Part shown: positions 1 through 5,264 of the stretch, one piece after another
How the letters are laid out: the number at the start of each line of letters is the position of its first letter
Position numbering within the stretch: position 1 is the stretch's first letter
Origin: Gammaproteobacteria bacterium
GTDB taxonomy: Bacteria; Pseudomonadota; Gammaproteobacteria; Ga0077536
NCBI GenBank assembly: GCA_030639105.1
Contig: DAOWDI010000119.1
Span: 1 to 5,264 of the forward strand
DNA: 5,264 nt
Reading direction: 5' to 3'
Position numbers and translations under genes: made by a program
Notes under the pieces: model-generated
What the model was told of the DNA's origin: nothing
Seen by the model: only the letters and a program-made list of their open reading frames with translations
Database searches by the model: none

Positions 1-615
1 GACCTGGCCGTAGCCGGTTCCCAGAAGGGCCTCATGCTCCCGACGGGCCTGGCGCTGGTCGGTGTTTCCCAGAAGGCCCTTGCGGCACGCGCGAATGCCA
101 AATGCCCACGGTGTTTCTTCGATTTCGACGACATGATCAAGACTAACAAGGACGGGTGGTTTCCCTACACGCCCGCGTCCACGCTGTTACACGGACTGCG
201 CGAGGCCATCGACATGCTGCTCGAAGAGGGCATCGATAATGTTGTCGCACGCCACCACCGGTTCGGCACCGCGGTCCGCACGGCCGTGGAGGCGTGGGGG
301 CTGACTGTGTGCGCGAGGGATCCAAAATGGTACTCTGACACCGTAACCGCTATTGTCGTCCCCGAGGGGAAGGACAGCAGCGCCGTTATCAAGGCGGCCT
401 ACGACAATTATCACCTGTCGCTGGGTGTTGGTCTCAACAAGGTTGCTGGACGCGTCTTTCGGATCGGACATCTTGGCGATCTCAACGAGTTGATGGTGCT
501 GTCCGCCCTCTCCGGCGCTGAGATGGCCATGCGCGATGCAGATATCGACATTGTGCCCGGGTCGGGTGTCGCCGCCGCCCAGGAATACTTGCGCGCATCG
601 GGCAACAACGCCTAG
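1..615 (+). CDS. sgaA: Serine-glyoxylate aminotransferase, C-terminal 204 residues (5' truncated by window edge)
   Basis: This is a PLP-dependent class V aminotransferase that converts glyoxylate and L-serine into glycine and hydroxypyruvate, a central cytosolic step of the serine cycle. The reading frame is open from base 1, so the gene starts outside the window; the first internal ATG (34) is not the start. The fragment opens with GSQKGLMLPTG, the family's PLP-lysine motif, with the Schiff-base lysine at fragment residue 9. VFRIGHLGDLNELM near residues 152-165 carries the conserved arginine (about residue 154) that binds the substrate carboxylate. The lysine-arginine spacing fits the AGT/SGAT fold. 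Family members are near 400 residues, so about half is missing. The stop TAG (613-615) lies 9 bases before the malyl-CoA lyase start and overlaps its ribosome binding site. Serine-pyruvate or alanine-glyoxylate specificity is possible from the fold, but the neighbours favour serine-glyoxylate. Confidence 0.93.
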   Translation, partial: DLAVAGSQKGLMLPTGLALVGVSQKALAARANAKCPRCFFDFDDMIKTNKDGWFPYTPASTLLHGLREAIDMLLEEGIDNVVARHHRFGTAVRTAVEAWGLTVCARDPKWYSDTVTAIVVPEGKDSSAVIKAAYDNYHLSLGVGLNKVAGRVFRIGHLGDLNELMVLSALSGAEMAMRDADIDIVPGSGVAAAQEYLRASGNNA

Positions 616-619
616 GAGA
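614..619 (+). promoter_or_regulatory. Ribosome binding site of malyl-CoA lyase overlapping the upstream stop
   Basis: AGGAGA lies 5 bases before the ATG at 625 and shares two bases with the TAG stop of the aminotransferase gene. This supports the 625 start and suggests that ribosomes finishing the upstream gene re-initiate here. Confidence 0.75.
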
Positions 620-624
620 AGATT

Positions 625-1563
625 ATGAGCTTTACCCAATACGCACCCGTCAAGACGAGGTTGCAGCGCAGTGAACTCGCTGTTCCGGGCTCAAGCCCCG
701 GCATGTTCGAAAAGGCACTTGTCAGTGAAGCCGATTTCATCTTCCTCGATTGTGAAGATGCGGTTGCGCCGGATGACAAGGCCGATGCGCGCAAGAATAT
801 CATCGCCGCCCTCAACGACCTCGACTGGCGCGGGCACGGCAAGACAATCTCGGTTCGAATCAACGGACTCGATACCCATTATATGTATCGTGACGTCGTC
901 GATATCGTCGAGCAAGCGGGTGACAAACTAGACACGATCCTGATCCCCAAGGTGGGCACGGCGGCCGACGTCTACGTCGTCAATTGCCTGGTGACGCAGA
1001 TCGAGGATGCTGCCGGGCGCGAACATTCGCTCGGGCTCGAAGCCCTGATCGAGACGACACTTGGCATGGCAAACGTCGAAGACATCGCCCGTTCGGGTAA
1101 TCGGCTGGAAGCATTACATTTTGGTGTCGCCGATTATGCCGCAAGTTGCCGCGCGCGCACGGTCGTTATCGGCGGGTTAAATCCCGATTACCCGGGCGAC
1201 CAATGGCACGCAAGTCTGCAGCGGATGCTGGTGGCCTGTCGTGCGTTTGGGCTGCGTGCGATCGACGGCCCGTTTGGCGATTTTAATGACCCGGACGGTT
1301 ATGTCGATGCCGCCAAGCGCGCCGCCGCACTTGGATTTGAGGGTAAATGGGCGATCCACCCCTCGCAGATAGCACTCGCCAACGAAGTGATGTCACCGCC
1401 GGCGGCCGAAGTCGAGCGGGCGCGGCGTGTTCTCCAGGCGCTCGAAGAGGCTCAGGCCGCGGGCCGCGGCGCGGCGCAACTCGACGGGCGCTTGATCGAT
1501 GCGGCCTCGGCGCGCATGGCCGAGAACATTGTGCGCCAGGCGGAGGCAGTCGAGGGCAAATAG
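625..1563 (+). CDS. mcl: L-malyl-CoA lyase (HpcH/HpaI/CitE-like aldolase)
   Basis: This 312-residue enzyme of the CitE-like TIM-barrel family cleaves L-malyl-CoA into acetyl-CoA and glyoxylate; some relatives also cleave beta-methylmalyl-CoA. The N-terminus RSELAVPGSSPGMFEKAL (15-32) is characteristic of malyl-CoA lyases. LDCEDAV (41-47) is the conserved acidic strand. Arg78 in ISVRING, Glu143 in ALIETTLG and Asp170 in HFGVADY match the positions known in characterised malyl-CoA lyases for the catalytic arginine and the two Mg ligands. The WAIHPSQI motif (242-249) and an Asp near 287-292 in the C-terminal lid complete the fold. Length is normal (about 315-325). It is preceded by a strong ribosome site and followed after 51 bases by mtkA, whose product makes its substrate. 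Citrate lyase beta subunit is the main alternative, made unlikely by the N-terminus and by the absence of other citrate lyase subunits. Confidence 0.93.
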   Translation: MSFTQYAPVKTRLQRSELAVPGSSPGMFEKALVSEADFIFLDCEDAVAPDDKADARKNIIAALNDLDWRGHGKTISVRINGLDTHYMYRDVVDIVEQAGDKLDTILIPKVGTAADVYVVNCLVTQIEDAAGREHSLGLEALIETTLGMANVEDIARSGNRLEALHFGVADYAASCRARTVVIGGLNPDYPGDQWHASLQRMLVACRAFGLRAIDGPFGDFNDPDGYVDAAKRAAALGFEGKWAIHPSQIALANEVMSPPAAEVERARRVLQALEEAQAAGRGAAQLDGRLIDAASARMAENIVRQAEAVEGK

Positions 1564-1614
1564 ATCGCGATTGTTAAGAATACTATTCATAAACTTCCAA
1601 GGTGAGGTGAATCG

Positions 1615-2787
1615 ATGGACATTCACGAGTATCAAGCGAAGGAATTGTTGCGCGATTACGGGGTAACGGTTCCGCCAGGCGGGCTGGCCTACAGCCCGGA
1701 ACAAGCGCAGTATCGCGCCGTCGAGATCGGCGGCGATAAGTGGGTCGTCAAGGCGCAGATCCATTCTGGTGCACGCGGCAAGGCCGGCGGCATCAAGGTT
1801 TGCTCCAACGAGCACGAGGTCGTCGAGGCGGCGACGGAGCTATTGGGCAAGCGCCTCGTCACCCATCAGACGGGCGCACAGGGCAAGATCGTCAACCGGC
1901 TCTACATTGAGGCGGCCAGCGACATCGACCGTGAGATCTATGTCGGTATCGTGCTCGATCGGTCGGCCGAGCGGGTCGCCGTGGTTGCCTCATCCGAAGG
2001 CGGCATGGAGATTGAAGAGATCGCCCGCAGCAAACCCGACTCAATCCTGCGCTGCTCGATCGAACCGGCGGTCGGTATGCAGGATTTCGAGGCCCGCGAG
2101 ATCGCCTTCGGACTCGGTCTCCCACCATCGTTGATCTCCCGGGCAGTGACCATCTTGATGGGTGCCTACCGGGCGTTCCGCGACCTCGATGCGGTCATGG
2201 TCGAGATCAACCCGCTCGTCGTCACCAAGGACGGCCGCCTCCTCGCGCTCGATGCCAAACTCGCATTCGACGATAACGCGCTGTTCCGGCGCCCGGGTAT
2301 TTCCGAGCTGCGCGACAAGTCGCAGGAAGACCCGCGCGAAATGCAGGCCGCTGATCGGGGTTTGAGCTATGTCGGCCTCGACGGCAACATCGGCTGTATC
2401 ATCAACGGCGCCGGCCTCGCCATGGCGACAATGGACATGATCCAACATGCCGGCGGATCGCCGGCCAATTTTCTCGATATCGGCGGGGGCGCCTCGCCCG
2501 AGCGCGTGGCCAAGGCTTTTAAGCTCGTTTCCAACGATGAAAATGTCGAGGCCATCCTGGTCAACATCTTCGCGGGCATCAACCGTTGTGATTGGGTCGC
2601 CGAAGGCGTCGTGCAGGCGGTCGAGGCGATGGATCTGAAGGTGCCACTGGTAGTACGGCTTGCCGGCACCAACGTCAAAGCCGGTCAGGACATCCTCAAA
2701 AACAGCGGTCTGCCAATCACCATGGCTGACACATTGGCCGAGGCTGCCAACAAGGTCGTCGGCGCGTGGCGGCAAGGGAAACAATAG
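1615..2787 (+). CDS. mtkA: Malate-CoA ligase (malate thiokinase) beta subunit
   Basis: This 390-residue subunit pairs with MtkB to make L-malyl-CoA from malate, CoA and ATP. It is a SucC homologue. The N-terminal ATP-grasp domain starts [12 protein letters not shown] and holds the glycine-rich GARGKAGG loop (52-59). EINPLVV (197-203) and [11 protein letters not shown] (212-222) supply Asn199 and Asp213, equivalent to the Mg-nucleotide ligands of succinyl-CoA synthetase. The C-terminal ligase domain includes [18 protein letters not shown] (259-276), GGGASP (290-295) and [16 protein letters not shown] (317-332). These segments and [11 protein letters not shown] (77-87) look more like MtkA of serine-cycle bacteria than generic SucC, and the adjacent lyase supports malate as substrate. 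Succinyl-CoA ligase is the alternative. The start is supported by GAGG at 1604-1607, 7 bases upstream. The 51-base gap before it is the largest in the operon; no convincing promoter is visible there. Confidence 0.93.
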   Translation: MDIHEYQAKELLRDYGVTVPPGGLAYSPEQAQYRAVEIGGDKWVVKAQIHSGARGKAGGIKVCSNEHEVVEAATELLGKRLVTHQTGAQGKIVNRLYIEAASDIDREIYVGIVLDRSAERVAVVASSEGGMEIEEIARSKPDSILRCSIEPAVGMQDFEAREIAFGLGLPPSLISRAVTILMGAYRAFRDLDAVMVEINPLVVTKDGRLLALDAKLAFDDNALFRRPGISELRDKSQEDPREMQAADRGLSYVGLDGNIGCIINGAGLAMATMDMIQHAGGSPANFLDIGGGASPERVAKAFKLVSNDENVEAILVNIFAGINRCDWVAEGVVQAVEAMDLKVPLVVRLAGTNVKAGQDILKNSGLPITMADTLAEAANKVVGAWRQGKQ

Positions 2788-2796
2788 GAGGAGGGG
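2786..2796 (+). promoter_or_regulatory. Strong ribosome binding site of mtkB overlapping the mtkA stop
   Basis: AGGAGGAGGGG is a near-perfect Shine-Dalgarno stretch, its first AGGAGG ending 8 bases before the ATG at 2800. It shares two bases with the mtkA stop TAG. It is the strongest such site in the window and fits coupled, high-level synthesis of the second subunit. Confidence 0.8.
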
Positions 2797-2799
2797 AAT

Positions 2800-3681
2800 A
2801 TGGCAATCTTAATCGACGAAAAGATCCCCGTTATCGTACAGGGGTTTACTGGACAAATCGGCACATTTCACGCCCAAGAGATGATCGACTACGGGACCAA
2901 TATCGTCGGCGGCGTGACACCCGGGAAAGGGGGCGGCACCCATCTCGGCAAGCCGATATTCAATACGGTCAAACAAGCGGTCAACGCGACCGGTGCGAGC
3001 GCGAGTATCGTGTTCGTGCCCCCGCCGTTCGCGGCCGACGGGATCATGGAAGCCGCCGACGGCGGGATCAGCTACTGTGTGGCGATCACCGATGGGATCC
3101 CGGCGCACGACATGATCCGGGTCAAGCGCTACATGCGCCGCTACCGGGCCGAAAACCGGATGTGCCTGACCGGTCCGAACTGTGCCGGCACCATCAGCCC
3201 CGGCAAGGCGATGCTCGGCATCATGCCGGGCCATATCTATACGCCGGGCAGAGTCGGTATCGTTAGCCGTTCGGGCACACTCGGGTATGAGGCGGCGGCA
3301 CAATTGAAGGCGATAGGGATCGGCGTCTCTACCAGCGTCGGTATCGGTGGTGATCCGATCAACGGCAGTTCATTTAAGGACATTCTTGAACTTTTCGAGC
3401 ACGATCCGGATACGGTCGCGGTCGTCATGATCGGAGAGATCGGCGGACCGCAGGAGGCCGAAGCCGCGCAGTTCTTCAAGGAGAACATGAGCAAACCCGT
3501 GCTCGGGTATATCGCGGGGTTGACGGCGCCCAAGGGCAGACGTATGGGCCACGCTGGCGCAATCATTTCCGCCTTTGGTGAAAGTGCGGCCGAGAAGGTC
3601 GAGATCCTGCAGGAATGTGGCGTGACCGTCGTCCCGACCCCATCGGATTTTGGCGAAACCATCACCAAAGTGCTCGCATAG
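2800..3681 (+). CDS. mtkB: Malate-CoA ligase (malate thiokinase) alpha subunit
   Basis: This 293-residue SucD homologue is the CoA-binding and phosphohistidine-carrying partner of MtkA. The N-terminal Rossmann-type CoA-binding domain shows [11 protein letters not shown] (14-24), GGVTPGKGG (37-45) and [10 protein letters not shown] (52-61). The ligase domain includes [12 protein letters not shown] (124-135), [12 protein letters not shown] (153-164), [11 protein letters not shown] (179-189) and [12 protein letters not shown] (212-223). His251 in RRMGHAGAI matches the histidine that is transiently phosphorylated in this family (His246 in E. coli SucD). Length is normal for the family (about 289-300). 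It lies 12 bases after mtkA, as expected for a heterodimer. Substrate assignment to malate instead of succinate rests on the resemblance of both subunits to Mtk and on the lyase and aminotransferase in the same operon. Confidence 0.93.
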   Translation: MAILIDEKIPVIVQGFTGQIGTFHAQEMIDYGTNIVGGVTPGKGGGTHLGKPIFNTVKQAVNATGASASIVFVPPPFAADGIMEAADGGISYCVAITDGIPAHDMIRVKRYMRRYRAENRMCLTGPNCAGTISPGKAMLGIMPGHIYTPGRVGIVSRSGTLGYEAAAQLKAIGIGVSTSVGIGGDPINGSSFKDILELFEHDPDTVAVVMIGEIGGPQEAEAAQFFKENMSKPVLGYIAGLTAPKGRRMGHAGAIISAFGESAAEKVEILQECGVTVVPTPSDFGETITKVLA

Positions 3682-3688
3682 CCTGCCT

Positions 3689-3694
3689 AAGAGG
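3689..3694 (+). promoter_or_regulatory. Ribosome binding site that decides the hydroxypyruvate reductase start
   Basis: AAGAGG sits 9 bases upstream of the ATG at 3704. The frame is open further back to an ATG at 3650, but that start would overlap the end of mtkB by 32 bases and add 18 residues of basic, non-conserved sequence. The 3704 start leaves a 22-base gap and gives the usual family N-terminus. Confidence 0.65.
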
Positions 3695-3703
3695 TCTCGA
3701 GAA

Positions 3704-4678
3704 ATGCAGAAAAAACCCAAAGTCATCGTGACGCGCCGCTGGCCTGAACCGGTGGAACAACGGCTGCTGGCATCGTTTGATGCCGAGTTGAACACCGCCG
3801 ATGAACCTATGCCGGCTAGCGCTTTGCAGAGTGCCATGCAGGCGGCGGATGCACTGTGTCCGACGGTATCGGATAAGATCACCGAGCAGATCATCGACGT
3901 CGAGGGCGCACGCGCGAAGATCATCGGCAACTACGGTGTCGGCTTCAATCATATCGACATCGATGCGGCTAAAGATGCCGGCATAGTCGTCACCAATACA
4001 CCGGAGGTTCTCACCGACTGTACCGCCGACCTCGCAATGACCTTACTGCTCATGGCCGCGCGCCGGGCCGGCGAAGGTGAACGGCACGTACGGCACGACG
4101 AGTGGACGGGCTGGCGGCCGACGCACATGATGGGAACGAAGGTAACCGGCAAGACACTCGGCTTGATCGGTTTCGGGCGGATCGCGGGCGCAATGGCGCA
4201 CAAGGCGCATTTCGGCTTCGGCATGCGGATCCTGTTTCATGACCCGTATCCACCCGCCGTGGAGGTCGCGAACAAATTCGGCGCCATTCAATGCGATAGC
4301 GTTGAGGATGTCTTACGGCGATCCGACTTCGTCTCCCTGCACTGCCCCGGCGGCAACGAGACCTACCATCTACTCAATGCCGAGCGCATTGGTGAAATGC
4401 AACCGCACGCCTTTCTCATCAATACCGCAAGAGGCGATGTCGTCGACCAGGTGGCACTTGAGCAAGCGCTACGCAAGGGCCATATAGCCGGTGCCGGTCT
4501 CGATGTTTACGAAGGTGAACCGGCCGTCCCCAAGGGCTTACGGGAATTGGAAAACGTCGTCGTGCTACCGCATCTTGGCAGCGCCACGATGGAAACACGT
4601 GTTGCGATGGGCATGCGGGTGGTTGACAATCTGGAGGCATATTTCGCCGATCGCGCGCCGCGCGATCGCATCGTGTAA
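3704..4678 (+). CDS. hprA: D-2-hydroxyacid dehydrogenase, probable hydroxypyruvate reductase / D-glycerate dehydrogenase
   Basis: This 324-residue enzyme probably reduces hydroxypyruvate to D-glycerate in the serine cycle, acting directly after the aminotransferase; it may also reduce glyoxylate. The N-terminal substrate domain includes ILGN-like IIGNYGVGFNHIDI (73-86) and NTPEVLTDCTADLAM (98-112). The stretch RRAGEGERHVR...WTGWRP (120-139) resembles Hyphomicrobium-type glycerate dehydrogenase. The nucleotide domain has GLIGFGRIAG (153-162). The catalytic triad of the family is present: Arg243 in INTARGDVVD, Glu272 in DVYEGEP and His290 in LPHLGSAT. The third glycine of the GxGxxG motif is Ala161. 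Asp180 at the end of the second Rossmann strand fits NAD(H) use but does not prove it. Length is typical (about 315-325). It is the last intact gene of the operon here. A general 2-ketoacid reductase (GhrA/GhrB-like) is the alternative; context favours hydroxypyruvate. Confidence 0.87.
   Translation: MQKKPKVIVTRRWPEPVEQRLLASFDAELNTADEPMPASALQSAMQAADALCPTVSDKITEQIIDVEGARAKIIGNYGVGFNHIDIDAAKDAGIVVTNTPEVLTDCTADLAMTLLLMAARRAGEGERHVRHDEWTGWRPTHMMGTKVTGKTLGLIGFGRIAGAMAHKAHFGFGMRILFHDPYPPAVEVANKFGAIQCDSVEDVLRRSDFVSLHCPGGNETYHLLNAERIGEMQPHAFLINTARGDVVDQVALEQALRKGHIAGAGLDVYEGEPAVPKGLRELENVVVLPHLGSATMETRVAMGMRVVDNLEAYFADRAPRDRIV
4648..4668. other. GC-rich hairpin in the last codons of the reductase gene
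   Basis: A 9-base perfect stem (4648-4656 with 4660-4668) with a 3-base loop lies about 10 bases before the stop codon. No T-run follows, so it is not a standard intrinsic terminator. It could slow 3' exonuclease decay of the operon transcript, or it may simply be a by-product of coding Asp-Arg-Ala-Pro-Arg-Asp-Arg with CGC and GAT codons. Confidence 0.3.
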
Positions 4679-4681
4679 TGG

Positions 4682-4892
4682 ATGCCGTCTCAAGAAGAAG
4701 CCAATGCGACATTGAGATGTACAATCAGCTAACAAGCAACGCATCATCGATCTATGCCGCAAAAAATACAGCATCACACCGGAGCACCTCATCCCTTACG
4801 GCCATTACGAAGCAATAAAATTGCTGGATGACATTCACGGTCTGGAGCTACGCGAAGACGGTAAGCTCTTCCTGATGCCGGCGATCAGCTAG
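4682..4892 (+). pseudogene. Broken fragment resembling the N-terminus of formate-tetrahydrofolate ligase
   Basis: There is no intact gene here, but the frame from 4716 to the TAG at 4890-4892 encodes ITPEHLIPYGHYEA (bases 4773-4814) and then LREDGKLFLMPAIS (4848-4889). These resemble, in order and spacing, the N-terminal part of formate-tetrahydrofolate ligase, where an LG-I-E--L-PYG-YKAK segment is followed by PDGKL-LVTAISPTPAGEGKT. The resemblance stops just before the ATP-binding P-loop. Upstream, the frame is closed by a TGA (4713-4715) and has no ATG. Two other frames offer family-like starts: MPSQEEANATLR from 4682, and a frame from the ATG at 4678 (overlapping the reductase stop) reading CDIEM at 4705-4719. 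A frameshift plus a stop would explain this. The enzyme supplies formyl-tetrahydrofolate to the serine cycle, so its place after this operon is sensible. The identification is from remembered family motifs, not an alignment. Confidence 0.4.
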
Positions 4893-5147
4893 CTCGACAC
4901 CCATCAAGTACCTTACATCCAGATCGGTACCGCACTCACTCACCTTTCACAAGAACTCTGTCGTAAATGGAATTGGTGTAATGAAGCGGGCCAACTGAAG
5001 GCTATTGCTGTCCGTACCTTGTTGCAAAAACTGGATCATCAGGACTTGATTCAACTTCCTGCCCCAATTCGCTCTGCCAATGATGAATTTTTCAATCGAC
5101 GTGATGGCCCGATAGAAAGAATGCATGGCCTATCATCAAGCATCTAG
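4893..5147 (+). pseudogene. Start-less fragment resembling the N-terminal winged-helix region of DUF4338/DruA-type, IS-associated proteins
   Basis: The frame continues open for 84 codons after the TAG at 4890 and ends in a TAG at 5145-5147. It encodes THLSQELCRKWNWCNEAG (4938-4991), then VRTLLQKLDHQDLIQLP (5010-5060). This fits the pattern LS--LC--W-W---G-LK-M--R-LL-KLE--GLI-LP of the N-terminal winged-helix segment of DUF4338 (DruA-like) proteins, which often occur in or next to insertion sequences. The catalytic part that should follow is absent. There is no ATG before 5121 and no ribosome site. The last base of the stop codon is the first base of the 22-base inverted repeat, so the frame is probably cut off by a later insertion. 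The sequence is more AT-rich than the operon, which suggests foreign origin. I treat it as a remnant, not an expressed protein. Confidence 0.45.
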
Positions 5148-5168
5148 AACCCATCTCAAGATTATTCA
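5147..5168 (+). repeat. Left arm of 22-base perfect inverted repeat
   Basis: It begins GAACCCATCTCAAG and is the exact reverse complement of 5242-5263. The match fails on both sides (A at 5146 against C at 5264; C at 5169 against A at 5241), so the 22 bases are the full extent. Confidence 0.95.
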
Positions 5169-5264
5169 CCAGCGTGCCGCTCATTTAACAATACTAAACC
5201 ACGCTCCTCGAACTGCGCTAAAATCGCTGCCGGTGCGCGCATGAATAATCTTGAGATGGGTTCC
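5162..5264 (-). other. Short minus-strand open frame inside the inverted-repeat unit, running off the window
   Basis: Read on the minus strand, the frame is open from the window edge to a TAA at 5164-5162. It contains an ATG at 5242-5240 followed by MRAPAAILAQFEERGLV and a short acidic tail (26 residues from the ATG). The stop lies within the left repeat arm. It could be the C-terminal end of a protein encoded by an element entering from the right, or chance. No family is recognised. Confidence 0.2.
5242..5263 (-). repeat. Right arm of 22-base perfect inverted repeat
   Basis: It ends CTTGAGATGGGTTC and pairs perfectly with 5147-5168. It lies one base before the end of the window, which is a common place for an assembly to break at a multicopy repeat. 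Confidence 0.95.

Larger units (their letters stand above)
5147..5263. mobile_element. 117-base unit with perfect terminal inverted repeats (MITE-like or nested IS ends)
   Basis: Two identical 22-base arms in inverse orientation enclose 73 bases. The unit is too short to encode a transposase. It could be a non-autonomous miniature element, a deletion derivative of an insertion sequence, or a terminal structure of a larger element running past the window. The right arm ends one base before the window edge, so a target duplication cannot be tested. The left edge coincides with the end of the winged-helix remnant. Confidence 0.5.

Noticed and set aside
187..639. Minus-strand frame of 150 codons opposite the aminotransferase
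   Set aside because: It is a shadow of the conserved PLP enzyme. It has no ribosome site or domain, and it crosses an operon junction.
1564..1614. Possible internal promoter in the AT-rich 51-base gap before mtkA
   Set aside because: TTGTTA and TACTAT hexamers are present but only 4 bases apart. No pair with 16-18 base spacing was found, so no promoter is called.
2041..2784. Long minus-strand open frame (247 codons) antisense to mtkA
   Set aside because: High-GC coding strands commonly leave long antisense frames. The translation has no recognisable domain, and the plus strand encodes a well-conserved enzyme with full motifs.
2766..3266. Plus-strand 166-codon frame overlapping the mtkA end and mtkB
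   Set aside because: The composition is arginine-rich and low-complexity, typical of an out-of-frame reading of mtkB, which is strongly supported.
1615..3681. Succinyl-CoA synthetase (sucC-sucD) instead of malate-CoA ligase
   Set aside because: The folds are the same, but several segments match remembered MtkA sequence better. The adjacent malyl-CoA lyase and serine-glyoxylate aminotransferase point to malate.
3650..3703. Upstream start for the reductase at 3650
   Set aside because: It would overlap mtkB by 32 bases and add 18 non-conserved residues. The ATG at 3704 has its own ribosome site and gives the normal N-terminus.
4678..4818. Small 46-codon frame from the ATG overlapping the reductase stop
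   Set aside because: The translation is serine- and threonine-rich after the first 16 codons, with no family resemblance. It probably reflects an out-of-frame reading of the decayed fragment, though its CDIEM part may belong to the original gene.
1..5264. tRNA, rRNA, CRISPR array or riboswitch
   Set aside because: No spaced direct repeats, tRNA-like cloverleaf or conserved RNA motif was seen by eye on either strand. The only clear repeat is the 22-base inverted pair at the end.

Overview
The window is a tightly packed, all-plus-strand operon fragment for the serine cycle of one-carbon assimilation, followed by about 590 bases of decayed, mobile-element-type DNA. The coding part is GC-rich with alpha-proteobacterial-looking proteins. 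The best guess is a methylotrophic or glyoxylate-assimilating proteobacterium related to the Methylobacterium/Hyphomicrobium type of serine-cycle organism. Taxonomy cannot be fixed from this sequence alone.

Layout: 1-615 is the C-terminal half of serine-glyoxylate aminotransferase (5' end outside the window). 625-1563 is a malyl-CoA lyase. 1615-2787 and 2800-3681 are the beta and alpha subunits of malate-CoA ligase (malate thiokinase, mtkA and mtkB). 3704-4678 is a D-2-hydroxyacid dehydrogenase best read as hydroxypyruvate reductase/glycerate dehydrogenase. Gaps between genes are 9, 51, 12 and 22 bases. Two Shine-Dalgarno sequences overlap the preceding stop codon. This points to one transcription unit with close translational linkage.

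Together the genes close the cycle. MtkAB activates malate to malyl-CoA. The lyase splits malyl-CoA into acetyl-CoA and glyoxylate. The aminotransferase converts glyoxylate plus serine into glycine plus hydroxypyruvate. The reductase takes hydroxypyruvate to D-glycerate. Serine hydroxymethyltransferase, glycerate kinase, PEP carboxylase, malate dehydrogenase and the tetrahydrofolate C1 genes are not intact in the window.

After 4678 the composition becomes more AT-rich and no intact gene remains. Directly behind the reductase there is a broken stretch (about 4682-4892) that resembles the N-terminus of formate-tetrahydrofolate ligase, which would be the expected C1 entry enzyme. It is followed in the same frame, after a stop codon, by a start-less segment (4893-5147) resembling the N-terminal winged-helix region of DUF4338/DruA-type proteins found with insertion sequences. 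The window ends in a 117-base unit bounded by perfect 22-base inverted repeats (5147-5168 and 5242-5263). Nothing in the window amounts to a clearly new system. The most interesting part is this eroded operon end and its mobile DNA.
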